DNA from: Vespa crabro
Lineage: Eukaryota; Arthropoda; Insecta; Hymenoptera; Vespidae
DNA: 64,000 bases
Direction of reading: 5' to 3'
Assembly (NCBI RefSeq): GCF_910589235.1
Contig: NC_060963.1
Span: forward strand, 7,603,501-7,667,500
Shown here in pieces: positions 1 to 14,733 of this stretch (the stretch's first letter is position 1; each line of letters opens with the position of its first letter). A model generated the notes under the pieces. It saw only the letters and a program-made list of their open reading frames with translations. It was not told the DNA's origin and made no database searches. The translations under genes were made by a program, and so were the position numbers.

Positions 1-1269
<1,269 letters not shown>

Positions 1270-1750
1270 CCCATACACATACACACACAATAGGATTGTA
1301 AATGTAAGAGTTTGAATATCGATCTGATATCAAATAATGACGAAATATGTATGTATGTATATATATAAACCATATCGATAATAATGAGCTACGAAATGTT
1401 AACAATTTATCTATATTTCTTATTCGAAGTAAAGGATCATCATAAAGTTAATTTTGTTAGGGAATAGTTAAAAATATGGAGCATTTATATATGTACATAT
1501 ATATGTTTCGTATCACGATAAGCTGATCAGAGTATCGATCAGAGTGCCTACTCTTTATTCCGAAGCTACGTTTGATCGGCCACGACTGTGAGGTTTTCAT
1601 TGTCCGACGTCAAAGGTTTCTTTGGATGTTTCAAAGGAGCGCGATTGTGCCAATGGGCAAAAGGGGAAGACCTAAAGGAAACTGAACTATAGTAAATTTG
1701 AACAATATCTTGAAAAGCATAGTTATTTATCGTATTTTAGATTTCTTGTT

Positions 1751-1786
<36 letters not shown>

Positions 1787-3998
1787 ATTTTTCTCTTTTT
1801 TTTTTAATCGTTTGAAAAACGAATACATGATCGAACGAAGGTAGGTGGCTTAGCATTTTACAGAAGACAAATAGTACACTCAGAATAATGCATGAGGCGG
1901 AATCGAGCGTAGTCAACGTCTGCGTTACGTGTTCGAAAAGAACGTGGATCTTACTTTATGGAGGACGATCGAGTGTTGGGATTCGCATCGGCCAGAAACA
2001 TTGCTCTTATTCTTGTCGTTTCTATCTCATAAAGAACAATGAAAGAGATGATCTAGTTTCTCAACGATTTAGACGATTCTATAAATTGGAATCCTAAAGC
2101 CAATAAAAATATTCTATGAAAATATTTATTGTAAAATTAATTTGTATCTTAATCGAAGAAAATATATATTTATTTCAAATTGAAAAGGATATCGATATAA
2201 AGAAAATTGTTATAACGAAATTTCTTCGAAGAATAGATTTAATGAGTTCAACCGAATCAGTTATTTTGCATACATATGTAGATTTACTTAGGAAATACCA
2301 AGCGATCCATGGTTGGTCATGTCGAGTGGAAATCTGGAATATCCTAAGAGAATTCTCCAGTTCTGCAGATTTCAGCTGAAGAGTACGATGATATTCTACC
2401 GAGGAAGGAAGCAGGTAAACAGAGAAAGAGAAAGAGGAGAAGGGGCTCGCAAGGTCGAACTTTCGTTTCCCCGTGTCTCGTCATGTCAAATTTAAACTTG
2501 TGGAATAGTCATCGTTTAAAAGACTAGTATCCCTCAATCGCGTGAATTACTCCTAGCGACTCTCGTATGCCCTTTTAACTCTATGAAACGAAGGGAAACT
2601 CATACTTTGGAAAACAACATGGACGATCAACGATTAATAGAATTTGGATATTTTTGAATTTGAATGAAACCGTTCTTTAACATAATACTTTTCGTATATA
2701 GTTATTCTCATAAATATTCGGATACTTAAGTAGTGATTGCAAAATTATCGCTTCATATACTTATTTATCATGTGTTTATCGAATTTATTATACGTACAAA
2801 AATATATACTTTATTTTTTATTGTTTTGTACATATTAAATTTTAATCAAAATTAAACATACTTTTGGGAACTCAAAAATATTCGGATATTTAACAATTCA
2901 TAATTATTTAATAATACATAAACTAAATTATAACAATTTTTTAATATTTTTTTTTTGTTTGTTCCTTTTGTCTAATTATTTCTCGTGGGAAAATTACAAT
3001 TAAACAGTCGAAAGGTGAACGTGACTCCACGCAACGATCAACAAAACAATTTATATGATAATTAATAAGAACGAATATACCGATAACCTTGATTTTTGCA
3101 TAGGAAAAAACGAATAGTACAATTCAACGACGTAATATTTTAATCATTGTTATTATTACGAGTAAGGATAATTTTGAAAAGTGAAGAATTGAAACAAAAT
3201 GCGTTAAAAGTTTTTACGTTAATGTTAAAAATTAATTAAAAGAAACAATTTCGATTCGACGCAATGTCAGCAACTTTCCATGTATGTTCCACGATTATCG
3301 AAATTACCAAGTGGAAATTATATTCAGTTACAGAAGCGCATAAAAGCGGACGCTGCATTATCCATTAGAACGTTTCTAGAAAAGGTTCCAAAATCAAAGA
3401 TATGAAGAATTCTCTGAAAATATTCACGCACAAAAACTACATTCTTCTTCATTCAAATATTTTCGCCTTTCTGGTCTCTTTTACTTTCCTTTATTTTATA
3501 TTTTAGTTCTTGGCTTTATTCTAGCAACGTATACCTTTATATTCAATCCCACAAATTCCATCTTTCTTGCTTGGTTTCTCTGCACGTTACTATTTGTATT
3601 TGTCTTTCCTTCTTGAAAAGGAAGAAATGAATGAACGAAGAAAGGAGGCGAAAGCAACATAGAATATAGTAGAGCGTTAGATGAACGAACAGAAAAGATA
3701 GTGTAATATCGTAAGGTGAGTTGTCTTACGAATTGGTCCCTTTTCAGAAGGGATAGTTCCCCAATGCCGAATTATATTATCTTACCCGTATCATCGTTTT
3801 CGTGTCAGAGAAAGTTATGTCCAAACTGGGGATTCTAGTATTATTGCACTAGTATACATAAGAAAATTCTTTTATATTTATTCGCCCTAATGCCAACGTT
3901 CTAACTTTTTTCAATGGCACGCAAATGTTACATATCTACTTAAATCTCTAATTGAAGCACTCGTCTTTCAAAAGAAAAAAATTCATAACGATGGAATA
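1270..3998. other. Non-coding stretch with (TTTC)n tract
   Basis: Mostly AT-rich sequence. It contains a (TTTC)n tract at 1749-1786. A modestly GC-richer patch at 1560-1680 and another at 1880-2090 have no splice sites or protein resemblance that I can defend. Nothing else recognisable. Confidence 0.5.
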
Positions 3999-4030
3999 TC
4001 TCTCTCTCTCTATTTCTCTCTCTCTCTCTC

Positions 4031-4065
<35 letters not shown>

Positions 4066-4080
4066 TTCTCTCTCTCTCTC

Positions 4081-4164
<84 letters not shown>

Positions 4165-4169
4165 CACAC
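3999..4169. repeat. Compound (CT)n-(TA)n-(CA)n microsatellite
   Basis: An imperfect CT array with regularly spaced TATTTC interruptions (3999-4112) passes directly into TA repeats (4113-4154) and then CA repeats (4156-4169). Three different dinucleotide arrays join without spacer, as expected from stepwise slippage and point mutation. Confidence 0.95.
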
Positions 4170-6230
4170 GTACGTCACGAGATACCAAATGCTGTAACTG
4201 TGAGACTGCGGCTACTTGGTCTAACAACTTTTTGAATTTTTACTTCTTCTCGCAAGAAGATAATGTTGACCGCTAGGATATCGCGTAGGAGGATCGCTGA
4301 GTCGTGAGTCGAGAATGGAATCGCGGGAAAAATTCCACGTAGTCGGTATCAGTCATGATCCATGTTGAATAATGCATGCTGCTTCGAAGCGATAGACGGA
4401 GAGGGTAAGAAGAGATGTGGGGAAGGAGTGGAGGGAACGGAGATGGTACGAATAGAAAGGAAAAGAGTAGCGAGTTGGCACAACGTACGTCGTGAATTTC
4501 CTTCCTGGTCGGTTTCTTCAAGAATTCGGCGGTTTTCCGCTTGTCCTATGCGCGGATAAAACTCGCTCATATGAAACGCTAAAAGAGACTAGGTATTTAA
4601 AAGGAATGTCGTTGATATAATTGATAAAAATTTCAAATATGGAAGGAATTACGATTGAATTCATTTAACGATGTTTAAGAAATTACATCGATCATTGAAG
4701 AAAATTCGATTTGATCCCATATATTTATTTATGTTTTTTTTTAATATGTACGTTGATATAAGCGTTTCTATATTCTTTTTATTTCTTTTCATATGAAAGA
4801 GAATTCATACGTTTATACAGCTCGTATTCGTGTATAGAATGAAAATGCAAAGGGGTAAATATACTCGATAAATCTTTGTAGAGTCGTATACTTTCTTATC
4901 GATCGATCGTATGTACATAGATAAATCATAGAAGATAGTAATGTATGTTATACATATATGTACGTAAATAAAAGAAATTTCCTTTGACTTTGTTTTTTTC
5001 GTTAATTCGCGAATTATGAAGTGTCGAACGAATAATAACGTGTCGAATGTTAATACAGCGTAAAAGCTTTTATTCTTACGGATTTTTACGAATCGTAGTT
5101 GTCGATGATAATGCAAAGCAGCCATCGCGTTTCTACTATTTCTTGAGATAGATACCTTTCAATTTCTTGAAAAGCATGGAATCGGGTCGTGGCTAAGATC
5201 CAAGAGTTGAACAGACTTGACGATTTGAATAGCGAACCGACTGGTGAGACTGATTTCTCTCATGTGTTCAAAACGCATCTCTTCGTTGAGTTCATTCCTC
5301 GAAATTTCCGATAACCTGTCCAATTTCAAGAACCTCCGGAGAAGGTCAAACGACTATCGCGGTATTCGAAATTTACCGAGCTCTCGACTTTTCTCGACGT
5401 TTCTTCAACGAGAAAAAAAGAGAGAGAGAAAAAGAGAGAAAAAGAAAAAAGGACGCCTTTTCCCCCATTTTCCCTTTTTTTCTCTCTTTTATTTCAATGA
5501 TATATCCACGTATGCTATATAAAAAGGATGTAACAAGAAAATTGAAATGATTATATAGGTAGGATTGTAGTATAAGAGAATGAAGGATAAAGAATTTTGC
5601 GGCGATTTACGAAAATTGCCGAGCCGGAAAGAGAATTATCGTACGTATCTATTATAATTTGGAGAAGAGGGAAGAATACTAAAACGAAACAAAAGAAAAA
5701 TAAAAAAGAAAAAAGAAAGAAGAAAGAAAAAAGGCAGTCTTTATTTTATTTGAATCCCGGATTTCTCGTAAGCGTTCTTTCCTTTATCCTACTTATTTAT
5801 TCGGATATGTTTCGATGGTTTAACTAAATAATGAATATATGATATTAAAAAGAATAAGAAAATGAATATTTTTGATATAAAATTATATTTTCTTTTCTAA
5901 ATAATAAAATAAAATCTGTGGAAGAAAAAATTTCTTGCATCGGCGTGATAACAATTAATGCGTTATTATTAACTCTATCGATGTACATATATACGTACAC
6001 GAGAATATTTTATTTAATATTTCTCAATAAAATTATGATCGATTCTTAATATCTTTTTTATTATTTTAAAAAACAATTATAAACCATGTTAATAAACGTC
6101 AATCGTGGATAAGCGTTTAATTAAAAATGAAAGACGTGTCTTTTTATAAAAGTTAATTTCGATGAAAGTTAGAGACCAATTCGTAAATGAATAATATATA
6201 TTACCACTGTAATTCGCCACTTTGTTCGTC
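4170..6230. other. Non-coding stretch
   Basis: AT-rich, with a GC-richer segment at about 4260-4560 that is open in more than one frame on both strands without clear splice borders. A/G-rich tracts lie at 5410-5460 and 5680-5740. No gene recognised. Confidence 0.45.
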
Positions 6231-6480
6231 CGATCAATTAGCTACGTGATCCGCATTCTCTTTCGAAACGGAAGATGGCACGCGGCCCGACGAAACGTTT
6301 CAACGCATTTCAAAGTCCCAGGTGTTCGATAACGATTCGACTAGACTGCTACTAAACAATGGCAGTGACGACAACGACAAAGACTAGCGATGTAACCTAT
6401 CAACTTGTCACAAATACGCACGTGATAGTCACGAACCAGAGTTTAATTGTGTTTACCAAACGCACGGTCTAATCATCCGT
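6231..6480. promoter_or_regulatory. Candidate non-coding regulatory island
   Basis: About 250 bp that is GC-richer than its surroundings and free of simple repeats, with stops in all frames. It contains an AACAATGG word (near 6355) matching the Sox HMG-box consensus, and CACGTGATAG near 6420 with a CACGTG E-box. Its position inside the presumed long first intron of a receptor gene would suit an enhancer. This is inference from composition and motifs only. Confidence 0.25.
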
Positions 6481-6685
6481 ATGTATAATTATTCAGATTA
6501 TTTGCTCGTTCAATGCCACTTCTCGATGTAAATTCTCGAAATGACATACATATCTCTTGTTTGCTATTGTGATCAATTCAATGTTTATTATAAGATAAAT
6601 ATCATATATAAATGGATCAGAAAAATATTTTAATAAGTTTTATTAAATTATTTTAAATTGGATAAAGTAATTCGAATATTTAAAT

Positions 6686-6739
6686 ATACACATACACATA
6701 CACACACACACACATACACATACACTTATGTATATATAT
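6686..6739. repeat. (CA)n/(TA)n microsatellite
   Basis: ACACATACACATACACACACACA-type array with a short TA flank. It is one of the few CA-dominated loci in the window. Confidence 0.9.
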
Positions 6740-7495
6740 TTTGATAAAATTAATGTGTTATATGAAATATGTGAAGAATTAAAAAACAAGAAAATTATAT
6801 TGTTTCTTAATTTATAAATCATTGGTATCGAATTATTTTATCTGATGTCATTGTAAATTCAATAATAAGAGAATTAACGTTGAATAGTTTAACATCATTA
6901 AATGTTGATTAATGCAATTGTTCGTGCAACTATTATTAACGACAATGAAAGAGATTTCATAGACAATCCCTTTATTTTCATACCGATTACACGCAAAAGA
7001 CTTTCCTAAATTTATAACTATTGAATTACATCCTTTGACAAGGAGAGTTAAATGTCATGAATACTTGATAAGTTTCCTACCTCTATCAAGTTTCTATTCA
7101 TTGTCAGATAATTTCGAGCTTACCCCCGGTAGTACGAATTTTAGACGACACACGCATACCTATGTATGCGTATTCCCTTGATATTTCAGCATAACGACTA
7201 ATGAGAATATAGATACACGATCGGTCGTGTTAACGCTTAATGTCTTTCCCGTTATTCCTACAACTAACACGAATGGGGTTATTAACATTGGACTATAATT
7301 TGGGAAAGCCAAACGATACCGGTGTATCGGTAGCGAGATAGAAGATTCTAAACAACTATCTCTACGAATCGATTTATTTACGTCGTGAATAGAAAATTAA
7401 TTAATATGAAATCACGTAAAGAACTTTCTATCTTCTGTCCTAGACTATAAAACTTATAACGAATGAGATAAAATGATCGAATGAGATAAATAGAT
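6740..7495. other. Non-coding stretch
   Basis: AT-rich with no repeats of note and no open frame that looks coding. Nothing recognised. Confidence 0.5.
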
Positions 7496-7543
<48 letters not shown>

Positions 7544-7560
7544 AGAGAGTGAGAGAAAAA
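7496..7560. repeat. (GA)n microsatellite
   Basis: A GA array of about 17 clean units with imperfect GAAA/GAGTGAG flanks. A second, shorter perfect (GA)13 array lies at 7827-7852. Confidence 0.95.
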
Positions 7561-7821
7561 GAAGATATGGAGATGAGAGACACTAAATGCGATTAGCGTG
7601 GATAGACCACATTGATTCGTTCGTTTGGGTCGTTCGAACACGTGGGACATAGGAAAACTTAAACGATTGCCTAGAAACGAATTTCTCTTGTGCGACGGCT
7701 ATTAATTAAAGTCTCCAAGTACATACGTGCTCGGTAAAAAAAAGGAATGAATTCCGATGTCGATGCCGATGGTATCTACGAGAACAGAAGGGACGGTCAT
7801 TAGAGAAGGGTAATTCAAGAA

Positions 7822-7852
<31 letters not shown>

Positions 7853-10800
7853 AAATTAGAAATGGTCTTTTTCGATAAGTAGAAACAATTTCGTTTACTT
7901 TTTTCTTCTTTTTTTTTTTAATCGAGTGCCTTTCGAATTTCGACTGCCGAACGCATTTCTTCGTTTCGTTATATTTTTCGTTTCACTCTCTTTCTCGCCG
8001 TTATCTTGATCTTTGTACAAAGATACGTTCAATCAAAGTCAGTCTTTTCGAATAAAAACAACACCGATAAAGAGAAAATCGACAAAAAATCATTGGCGAA
8101 GGACACTGGCGATCCTTCCTAAATTCTCGCAAAAAAAAAGGAAGAAAGAGAAAAAAAAGGCCACTCCATTACAGTATCGACAACATGCTTTTCGATCTTT
8201 TACGGATCGACGAATTTTCTCCGCCCATTCGAACGCAAGTTCGCTCGAGCATACAGAACTTATTGCACGGCAAGTTCCTGTGAACGCTCTATATTTAGTA
8301 CTTTTTAAAGGCTTTCCATGCGAACGGTCGTCGAAAGCAGAAGTATTGCTAACGGCTCTCACTTACGATCTTGATCGATGACAACACTAACATAAGATTC
8401 CAAGTAAACAAAAATTGATCGTTCAATTAGGTATATATCATATATATATCATATATATCATGAAGTAACCACCAATGAAAAAATTTGAATCTTTTTTTGT
8501 TCATTATTGTCTGTTAATAAGCTTCTTTTTTCAAGCGATTTTCAACATTTTTTAGTTTTATGTAAGTATTATCTTTTATCTTTCGTATCGTTCTAAGAAT
8601 ATTTTTTAAGCTTTACGCTTAAATCGTTTTATTAAAATCGATAGATAAATCCTTTGAATTTATCGCGACGTGATTGGAAAAAAGAGCTTCGTTCTTTGGG
8701 TTTAATCGGAGTAAGGAGAAAGCCTTTCTTTCTTGCGAGGAATCACCTGTCTTGAGAACATCCTGAGTAATAGGATATATATATGTGTGTGTGTGTATAT
8801 ATGTAAGTGTGTGTATATATACATATGTAAGTAAGTGAGGAAGATTAGTCTCCGACACTCGGCTCAGTATTCTCGAGTCTACAGATACGAGAGACAGTCG
8901 ACGAAGGATGCATGGAAAAAGCATAGACGCGGCGTAAAGCTAAGAGAGGCTAAAGGAGCCTGTTTAAAATTCGTAGTAAGGGGTGAAGAAGATTCCTTCA
9001 ATGTCTCCCGAAGGGAGAAATTGAATTGAGGAGGGTAGATTCGCGTATAGTCAGTATTATCAACTAACAGGACCACAGTCGTATTCAATTACTTTACCGT
9101 TCGTGGACTGGTAGATTTTATCGAAGCTTCGAATTTTCGAAATTCAATTAGATTCGTCAGAGTTAATTTCCTTGATATCTCGAGTGCGCGAGCTTGTAAG
9201 GTAAGAAAATAAAGAAATAAATACAATATAAGGAGAAGAACTAACTGGGAAGAAACAGTGCAGTATGTGTTTCATGGCTAAAGTGTATTTTCTATTTCTA
9301 GCTTTGAAATCTTTTGGATTTTATTCTGGAGGACAATATTTCGCTAAGGAACGAATTACGTGTTTTGGAACTGCATTGGATCTTCTCTCGGTTGCAATGT
9401 ACTATCATTTACTGCAATTAAATTTATTCTTTGTGAGATCAATTATTGCATTTATGTTTTTTCAAAATGTATTTTTTTTTGAAAATTTTTACGCCAAAAT
9501 TCTTTGAAATTCATTGTATTAGAATCTAACGATCTCGATGGATCGACTTTTCTTTTTTTACTTCCACGTCGTTCCTATTATACTTAAAGTTTTTCTTGAC
9601 TTGTTTTTGTTCTACAAAGAAAATAATGGACGTTGTAATAGCACTGCTCCTCTTCGAACTTATTTGTAATGAAAATTCGTAAGAAAAAGTTAAATTTTTT
9701 TTTCTCTGGATTTTGAAAATTAAATTGGATCGAATTCCTAATTTGCGTCAATTCGACAATCTTTATATCGAATGAAATAAGAATCATGTATATAAATCTT
9801 ATTTGTTTTCCAATGTAACTGATACTTTTGTAGCGCAATATTTCTGTAGTTATATTTACTTATCATAAAAATTAAATAACGATAATAAAAAAGTATTTAT
9901 TACTAGTACTAGAAATATATATTACTGGTATTCATCCGTCGCTCGATATACGTATTTTATCCGTTTCACACAGTTTTTTTTTTACGCGAAAGTTAACCGA
10001 GCGAAAAGAATTCACCAATACGAAAAATATACTAAAGAAAAAAGCTGGTATATATTGTAAAAAGATTTATTTCACATTTTTTCACAAAAAGATTTCGATA
10101 AAAATTCTAAAAGATCATATCAATAAAATTTTATCCATTACCATTGCTTGATCTGTAATATACAACCGTTGAATTTTTTTTTTAACTAGCACAAAGTAAT
10201 TATCACAAATGAATAAACAAATAAGTAATGATGCAATCGGTGCATCGTATCAATTTTTGATCCAACAATTTGTTTGATTAGTCTCAACTTTCATCATTTA
10301 CGACGCAACAGTCAATTTTCAAATAAAAATTATATATTACTTGTCTCTTGAAAAAAGAATAATCACTAATAATGAAAGAGAAAAAAAAAATCGCGTAAAA
10401 TAACATAATCGTGTATAAAAGGTGAGATTACTAAAAAAGAAAAAAAAAAGAAAATAATAAATAAATAAACAAAAAGAAAACTCGAATAAATAAAAGAGGA
10501 CATGCGTATAACAAACAGTAAAAGTATTACTTATTATAAATATTGTATATATCCGATCATTAAAACAAAAGGAAACAACATCAATATATCGATAAGTTTT
10601 TCAATATTGAGTTATTCGTTAACGAACAAAGTTTTCAATATGTGAACCTGATAACAAAAGCGAACAAGTTTTAATATATTTTAATTTACTATAATATCCA
10701 TTTCATAACTAATAAGTTTTCAATTGGTCATAATAATGTAGAGACCTCATCGATTGAACGTGTTTCGCTTGGCAAAGTGAATGCTTTCGATTGCTCCTCA

Positions 10801-11304
10801 AGGATCAAAGGAAGAGGTTCATCTATCCGTCAAACGGATTGCCGTCCACAGCATTTATGGTATGTTAAGCCAATTGTCGAAACGCAGGGCCATTATCGCG
10901 TGGACTTCGGTGAATCTAATTATCTTAGTGTTATGTTTGAACTTGTGATTCGCGCTTTGATGTAATGTCAGATACTTCCTTCCTCCCTCCCTCCATCTCT
11001 ACCTCTCTCTCTCTTTTTACCTGCTCGTCTGTTATCTGCGATATTAGAAACAGCTTGTTGTTGGTGATAGGGTAACTTTCAAAGTGTTGATAAATAAGAT
11101 TATACAAATGTCCTAACGTAAATCATAAGGTTACATTATTAACATATACATATATGTTTTAATTTATATCAGTTCGCTTTTAGGCATAAAAGAGTGAAAT
11201 CGTTACAAATTAAGGAGATAAGTTCATTTTTCCTTTATAATTATTATTTCCAATTTATGCATTATTTTATAAAAGTATGTTCTTGTTATAAAAAATAGAT
11301 AAAC
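7561..11304. other. Non-coding stretch with scattered microsatellites
   Basis: Contains (GA)13 at 7827-7852, TATATATC-type repeats near 8431-8461 and a TA/TG compound array at 8775-8827. The region at 8013-8381 is open on both strands but includes an A/G-rich lysine run and has no splice support. The open frame at 10675-10965 is treated as a finding. No gene recognised with confidence. Confidence 0.45.
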
Positions 11305-11435
11305 AATATATATATATATATATATATATTGTTATACAATATATACAATATCAATATATATTACAATATATATAATATATAAAATATATATACAATATAT
11401 ATATATATATATACAATATACATATATATATATAT

Positions 11436-11483
<48 letters not shown>

Positions 11484-11487
11484 CATT
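11305..11487. repeat. Higher-order (TA)n repeat with ACAATATATA units
   Basis: About 180 bp of TA repeats in which the pentamer ACAAT recurs at irregular intervals. Each internal unit is a CAAT-bordered TA block rather than a single pure array. This suggests duplication of longer blocks as well as dinucleotide slippage. Confidence 0.9.
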
Positions 11488-12045
11488 TATTTTATTACGT
11501 TTCTTATAGAAAATATGTATAGGTACAGATATTTATTTTCTATCTCTCTATTCTTTTCTCTTTATCATAAATTACGTTTCATCGACGTTCCGATAACTTC
11601 TTTAAGGAAGTTTCGATATTTCTTACTACAAACCACAGATGTACACGTTTGTTCTATCGAAATAACGTTTTTCCATTCGCAGAACGTTTCTCCTTACAAC
11701 GGAAAAATCATTTTCTTCAACCGATACTCTGTTAAAGGCTTTACCTTACTCGCTTCTTCTTTACGTTCGTTTTTTGATCGTTCATCATTTCCTTGTCTCC
11801 TTTGTGTAAACGGGGGTCGATATATAAAGGCAAGTCGTAAATGTAATATATTTTAGTTGATCCAGAAAATGTTATATTTATGTAACGAATTGGTTACTTT
11901 AATTTCTTTAACGTATAATAATATTATACATTCATTATGTTTTTCAACTGTTCAAATACGAAGGAAGTTTAATTACCAAAGAAAGCTCAAACGTGATATA
12001 ATTTAAATACAAAGAATTAGCGAAGCATGAAAGGAGGTTAAGCGA
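11488..12045. other. Non-coding stretch
   Basis: AT-rich. It holds a 113-codon plus-strand frame at 11515-11856 without splice borders or resemblance to known proteins. Treated as chance. Confidence 0.4.
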
Positions 12046-12096
12046 TGAAAAGAGAGGGAGAGAGAGAGAACGAGAGGGAAAATGCGATAGAGAGAG

Positions 12097-12144
<48 letters not shown>

Positions 12145-12245
12145 GAAGAGAAAAAATGAGAGAGAGGACAAGAGGAAGGAAAAGTATGAGAGAGAGAGAA
12201 CAAGAGAGAGAAAGAAGGAGAGAGAGAGAGAGAGAGAGAGAGAGT
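12046..12245. repeat. Long imperfect purine (GA)n tract
   Basis: About 200 bp that is almost purely purine on the plus strand, made of GA, GAA, GGA and GAAAA units. It is followed by an (AAG)n array at 12408-12444. Arg/Glu- or Ser/Leu-repeat translations in all frames are repeat artefacts. Such polypurine tracts can bind GAGA-factor-like proteins or form triplex DNA, but nothing here shows that they do. Confidence 0.95.
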
Positions 12246-13289
12246 AAGGAAAAAAGCATAGAGATGAATAGCGAATAGTCTGAAGAGTAAGGACCGAAAT
12301 AAAGTACTGTTAAAGAGCTACATGGAACATCAGAAAAATCGGAGGATTTGTAAGAGTAAATCCAAAGCAAAGGTATAACGATAGAGAAAGAGAGAGGGAA
12401 AAGTAAAAAGAAGAAGAAGAAGAAAAAGAAGAAGAAGAAGAAGAGCGAAATAAGTACACTCTGAGTGGGAACGGAGACTTATTGTTAGAATTATATCAAA
12501 GTTGTTGCGAAGGAATCTTGGATCGAAAAAAGTAAGTAGGTACTTCCTATTTTACTTTTTTATTAACCTTTCCCGTGGTCAGTACTATGGAAAGTCGGCA
12601 AATAACTTTTATCTATCTAGTTTCAAAGTGTCACTTGATGGTCATGGTAGTTACCGTATAAATAAGAAAATAAGTAGATATTTTTCTTTCTTTATTTTCT
12701 TTTCCTTTTTCTTTTTTTCTTTTCAAAGAAAGCGGATTTTAATGTTACATATATATATATAAGGAATATCCCAACGGAATAATAGTAATCAAGTATATCA
12801 AATATTGCAAATTGATTCATATGTTCATTAATTAAATGTATGTACAGGTCGAACGTTTTAACCGACTGCAAATATAGTCGAGCACGTAAATTAACGGAGG
12901 TCGAAGGATCCCAAGGGATATATGACTAGGCCGGCTTTTCTTGCCGCGAGGTAATTCCGTTGACGTATGTTCTCTGAACCTATTCCTCTGGAACAAGTAG
13001 GAGAAGCATGTTGCTTGAGTGTCCTTCGATTCGACTGACTTTCTACGTCTAAATTAATTGAACATTTTTTAAAAAGAAAAAATTCGTGATCAAGCGGTCG
13101 AATAAAATTCAAGGTAACTTTATCTTTCTATTAGCAGTGGATAGATTTTTATGAGAAAAAAGAAGGAAAAGAAAGAAAAAAGGAAAAAAGAGAAAAGCTG
13201 AGAAATATACGGTACTTTGACGGTCATCAACCTCGCATATTTCTACCTTTCGCTAATAAATTTTCATATAACGTTGTCACCATTGCCGT
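12246..13289. other. Non-coding stretch with (AAG)n
   Basis: (AAG)n at 12408-12444, then AT-rich sequence and A/G-rich runs near 13150-13200. A 73-codon minus-strand frame at 12891-13112 has no supporting splice sites. Confidence 0.4.
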
Positions 13290-13456
13290 CGCCGTCGCAC
13301 CTCGCCCTTCGCCCTTCACTTTCGTTCTTGTCCAAGCCATTGCCGTTACCATCGTCGTTGTCGTTGTCGTTGTCGTCGTCGTTGTCGTCGTCGTCGTCGT
13401 CGCCACCACCGCCGCCGCCGCCGCCGCCGTCGTTGTTGCCGTCGTTGCCGTCGGGC
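13290..13456. repeat. (GTC/GCC)n trinucleotide repeat
   Basis: A GC-rich compound of GTC, GTT, GCC and CAC triplets about 165 bp long. It is the most GC-rich microsatellite in the left half. Plus-strand frames read Ser/Pro runs and the minus strand reads Thr or Asp/Gly runs. A 91-codon plus-strand frame spans it but has no splice support. Trinucleotide arrays of this type also occur inside coding exons, so a low-complexity exon is not excluded. Confidence 0.85.
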
Positions 13457-14199
13457 AGCCTCTCTCGACTGCTAACGACCGGCCAACTCTAGAATGTGTT
13501 ACCTGTGGCTAAACTACGTTATGCGTTTTAATTACGGTATGAATTATGACAGAGGGTAAATTTTTTATATTCCTCGTTTCTGTCCTAGGAGTACCGACCT
13601 TAATAGAGCTCTTGGTAAATATGCATAAAGAGTATCGAAGAGAATTATTAATCGACGGATATAATGTTCATTTTCTTTTTCTTCTTTTTTTTTACTTTTA
13701 TTTATACATAGATAAATTTAATTGATCGATATTATTTAAATCTATAGAATTGCACGATTTATGTTTTATAATTTAGAACGTATAATCATAAAGATACTAG
13801 ATATTTTTTAGTCGCATAATATGCATGGAAAGTTAACCGCAAAGGGTAGTTACTGTCGGATTAGTTCGAATGTAACAATACGATTATGCTAATTGATTTG
13901 AAACAATATATAATCTTTTAAGATGATTAGATATGGACGGTTATATTTGATATGAATGATAATCAACTTGAACCGATAAACTAGTAGGTAGTTTACAATT
14001 TAAACAATTAATGTACCTTGAAGTTATTTGTAAGATTCCTTTGTTAAATTGAAGGTAATTTAGGAAGATTCCTTTGTAGTTAGAAAGCTTTTAATCGAAA
14101 TGGTAGGATAACGTAGTGGTATGTATTAATGAACCTGAAATTTGAATTATTCAGAGAAATGACATCTACGTAGATTACAATTGAATTATTATTCAAGCT
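13457..14199. other. AT-rich non-coding stretch
   Basis: No repeats, motifs or coding-like frames that I can support. Confidence 0.5.
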
Positions 14200-14530
14200 A
14201 AGACGGATGTTCTAGTTTCGTCACGTTTCAGTCAAAGTTACGCGAGCGCTGGTTAAATATTAGCTATAGTACAAAGGCCGCGGACTATCGGTCGAATCGA
14301 AGCTAGCATTATTAGCCGGAGCACGGGGTCTATGCAAATGAAACATCAACGGACTACGGTCCTCACTTTCCTTTCGTCTCTTCACCGTGGAAATTTCCTG
14401 TGGCGAAGCAAAATCCCTTTAATGATCACGAGAGCTTCCTTTCAAGGGAGCTATTCAAGGTGGGAGATCAACATCGTGGCCATGTTTCGAAATGGCCTTC
14501 TACTCCATTAAGGGACCAACGTTGAAAATT
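14200..14530. promoter_or_regulatory. Candidate conserved non-coding island with POU octamer
   Basis: A 330-bp repeat-free, GC-richer island flanked by AT-rich DNA, with stops in every frame. It contains a perfect octamer ATGCAAAT at 14332-14339, the consensus for POU-domain factors. Several ATTA/TAAT homeodomain cores also lie in it (for example CATTATTAGCC near 14310 and CTCCATTAAGG near 14502). The position, within the presumed first intron of a neuronal receptor gene, suits an enhancer. This is inference; conservation would have to be tested. Confidence 0.3.
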
Positions 14531-14685
14531 GATCTTTGTTAATTCGAATAATGAACAGATAGATTAACAGTGCCGTATGTAAAATGCAAAGAATATTCTC
14601 GTGAACCTACAATCGGGTAAATTAAAATATAAATATTGCTGAATTACCTAATGATGACCGTGACGACGTATTTATTTGTTTAATT

Positions 14686-14688
<3 letters not shown>

Positions 14689-14732
<44 letters not shown>

Positions 14733-14733
14733 T
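14689..14733. repeat. (AT)n microsatellite
   Basis: A perfect AT array of about 17 units followed by a short TTTATATATATT tail. Confidence 0.95.

Noticed and set aside
8013..8381. 122-codon plus-strand frame opposite a 90-codon minus-strand frame
   Set aside because: A central A/G-rich run gives Lys on one strand and Phe on the other. No donor, acceptor or known domain.
12045..12370. Long Arg/Glu or Ser/Leu repeat open frames
   Set aside because: They are translations of an imperfect (GA)n tract; they open in several frames at once and carry no other coding sign.
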